Positions 62,401 through 64,000 of a stretch of 64,000 nt of DNA are shown piece by piece. The notes below the pieces were generated by a model that made no database searches, was not told the origin of the DNA, and saw nothing but the letters and a program-made list of their open reading frames with translations. The stretch comes from Halomonas sp. LR3S48 (GTDB lineage Bacteria; Pseudomonadota; Gammaproteobacteria; Pseudomonadales; Halomonadaceae). The position numbers were made by a program, and so were the translations under genes. The stretch's first letter is position 1, and each line of letters opens with the position of its first letter. The DNA lies in assembly GCF_025725665.1 (NCBI RefSeq), contig NZ_CP107009.1, positions 1,240,001-1,304,000 of the forward strand, written 5' to 3'.

Positions 62401-62880
62401 CGCTGGGTATCAGGCGAGGGAGACTGAATGCGGATCCGCATCGTTCGGCTCTTTTCCTCAAGATGCGGCGACACATGCCGATGGTTCATTTAGTTAGCTG
62501 CATGTAACCACATGTTTCGAAGCGGATTCTCATCCTGATGGAGGCATGTTGGCGCCTTGTGACCGCCATGGTGGGGAACTGATTAACAGTTTCTCCTGGC
62601 GGTAGCGTGCCTGAAAGCCTCGATTTTCCTTATCCCAGAGGGCTGCGCGCACCGGCAAAGCCCTTGCCAGTACATGCGTATGCCGATAGGTGGATATGGT
62701 GGGGTACCACCTTGCCATTCATATCGCAGCAGGGCCGGGTGGCAGGGAAACGCCACTGCCAAGCCAAGGAGATGCCGGCATTGGAGTACTTGCGATCCAG
62801 CGCGGGGATAGCGTTACTGGTACGCTACCATGATGCAGGCGATAGTCAAATTGCTGTTAAACTAAATGGGTATTGAGCAC
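62401..62880. other. 480-bp gap, no confident gene
   Basis: Two overlapping frames (62530-62718 minus, 62607-62876 plus) are open but have no ribosome-binding site, no family features and mutual overlap. Base composition changes from GC-rich to AT-rich near the right end, just before the AbiJ-like gene. The stretch looks like a junction of acquired DNA. Confidence 0.4.
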
Positions 62881-63729
62881 ATGAGGTTTTCTCAAAGGTT
62901 GGGTATCTCTCCCGTTGAAAAGGCTATCCAGCGAGAATCAATGGACGAGGAACTACGCAATAGTCTCTGGAGTTTAGTTCAGGGTGTTTACTGGGACAGC
63001 TATGAGAGCAACCGCAGCAGAATGTATGGTCGAAGCGATTTTGTGGAGGGTAGCAATCTCAATCCTCTTGTGACGAGTTTGTGGCTTCATTACTTTAAAC
63101 AGCCGATAGATACCGTTCACCGGTATTTTGGTGACTGTGTTAGTCATTTGCGGGAGTATTTTTTCTCCGCAGAATGGTATGAAGTTTATGATTTTATAGA
63201 GTTTGTTTCTAAAGAGGGTCCGGAGGGATCTAAGTCTATTTTCGTCGACTTGTGTAACAATTTCATGGATCGAGAAAACTCTGCTTATCGCTTTGTGAAC
63301 GGTGTCCTTACAGAAATAACTTCTGAAGAAGAAATTCAATCGGTTGAAGAGGCTATAGCATCTGCCTCCGCATTCCCTGGAGTCAGAGAGCATCTTTCAA
63401 CGGCCCTGTCCCTGATGAGTGATCGCAACTACCCGGACTACCGAAATTCAATAAAAGAATCTATATCTGCTGTCGAATCTTTGTGCCGACATTTGGTGAA
63501 TGATAAAAAAGCGACCTTAGGTAGTGCTCTGGCAATTTTGGAGAAAAAGAAAAATCTTCACCCTGCCTTGAAGGCATCGTTTTCATCACTTTATGGGTAT
63601 ACCTCTGATGCTGATGGGATTCGCCATGCGCTGATGGCTCAGGATTCTTTGACGAAAACAGATTCAAGATACATGCTCGTGAGTTGCACGGCCTTTATCA
63701 ACTATGCAATTGCTTTGACTTCAGACTAG
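62881..63729 (+). CDS. AbiJ-like abortive-infection protein (AbiJ_NTD4-type N-terminus)
   Basis: The protein has 282 aa. The N-terminus MRFSQRLGISPVEKAIQRES and MDEELRNSLWSLVQGVYWDS match the AbiJ N-terminal domain type 4. The C-terminal 110 residues are helical (YRNSIKESISAVESLCRHLV and DSLTKTDSRYMLVSCTAFIN), like the HEPN-type effector regions of AbiJ/Abi proteins. Such proteins stop phage growth by killing or arresting the infected cell. The AT-rich composition contrasts with the core, indicating acquisition. ATG 62866 is an alternative start. Its stop codon abuts the integrase relic. Confidence 0.72.
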   Translation: MRFSQRLGISPVEKAIQRESMDEELRNSLWSLVQGVYWDSYESNRSRMYGRSDFVEGSNLNPLVTSLWLHYFKQPIDTVHRYFGDCVSHLREYFFSAEWYEVYDFIEFVSKEGPEGSKSIFVDLCNNFMDRENSAYRFVNGVLTEITSEEEIQSVEEAIASASAFPGVREHLSTALSLMSDRNYPDYRNSIKESISAVESLCRHLVNDKKATLGSALAILEKKKNLHPALKASFSSLYGYTSDADGIRHALMAQDSLTKTDSRYMLVSCTAFINYAIALTSD

Positions 63730-64000
63730 ATTTTAACCAAAGCAGGCACGGCTACGCCCATTACATTGCGCCTTCGGCTCCATTCCATGGGCGCGCATGC
63801 TGCAAGCGTTTGGCTGTGGAGATTTGAAGCTGCAAGGCGGGAATGCAGATCGCAGGGAGCAGTGTGGTTCTGTCCTTGTCGCCTTTGCCAGATCTCACCG
63901 TAATAATCTGACGTTCGAAATCGATATCCCGACACGTAGGCGGCATGTTTCAAGCACCCGTAATCCCGAGCCATACATCAAGCTCGCCAGCAAATGCATG
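63730..64000 (-). pseudogene. Frameshifted, 3'-truncated integron-type integrase (tyrosine recombinase) relic
   Basis: Reading leftwards from the edge: LLASLMYGSGLRVLETCRLR, then a one-base frameshift near 63930, then DIDFERQIITVRSGKGDKDR and TTLLPAICIPAL. After a second frame change comes GVAVPALVKI. The order LYGSGLR..CLRLRV..DIDFE..VR.GKGDKDR..LLP..IPAL is that of integron integrases (IntI), not XerC/D. The catalytic Arg of YGSGLR is retained. The C-terminal half with the second Arg, His and Tyr is gone. The 5' part lies beyond the window. Confidence 0.8.

Overview
The window is a high-GC gammaproteobacterial chromosome segment. Gene content and protein style suggest a moderately halophilic member of the Halomonadaceae (Halomonas-like). 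This taxon is inferred: there is no rRNA or marker gene here. No tRNA, rRNA, CRISPR array, intact insertion sequence or replication origin was seen.

Positions 1-30000 look like ordinary metabolic chromosome. On the minus strand, a HAD fusion (beta-phosphoglucomutase-like plus trehalose-phosphatase-like) overlaps a GH65 disaccharide phosphorylase that runs off the left edge. Then come a sodium:solute symporter with a tiny membrane partner next to pncB, a DUF892 ferritin-like protein, a Rieske-tailed FAD oxidoreductase, a divergent pair of DJ-1/PfpI proteins (one a GlxA-type regulator, one membrane anchored), a PhoD-like phosphatase, NnrU, and a zinc alcohol dehydrogenase with an 18-bp dyad upstream. 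A complete polyamine-type ABC transporter follows (Tat-exported binding protein, ATPase, two permeases). A PepSY/OmpR-type two-component locus, a LysR/GMC-oxidoreductase divergon, a cold-shock protein with a clear terminator, an SLC13-type permease, an esterase and a UbiA-type prenyltransferase complete this part.

Positions 30100-39000 hold the most unusual core locus. One tightly coupled operon encodes a zinc-ribbon protein, a DUF4040(MbhD)-MnhC-like fusion and three complex-I/Mrp-type ion-pumping subunits, with no peripheral arm and no MrpE/F/G. A PIN-PhoH ATPase, a ZipA-like membrane protein and a DedA/VTT protein follow.

Positions 39000-51000 are rich in small resistance and stress genes: an AAC(3)-I-like acetyltransferase, a second GNAT, two LysE exporters each beside an Lrp/AsnC regulator, LrgAB, a FosA-like enzyme with all metal ligands, a GFA protein, and RibD-like and PEP-mutase-like enzymes.

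From about 48900 rightwards the segment becomes accessory and mosaic. A short extragenic repeat (core GTTAGTAAGCACTGACTGG) occurs four times, with a fifth divergent copy at 44892. A 580-bp direct duplication (54945-55524 and 58127-58709) flanks an ion-channel gene and two AT-rich genes, and one copy of the duplicated membrane-protein gene is truncated. Small relics of the neighbouring MFS and PEP-mutase genes are embedded nearby. Past a methyltransferase, a von Willebrand factor A protein and a NERD nuclease-like protein, the window ends with an AT-rich AbiJ-like abortive-infection candidate. Its stop codon abuts a frameshifted relic of an integron-type integrase on the opposite strand. If an attI site and cassettes survive, they should lie beyond the right edge.
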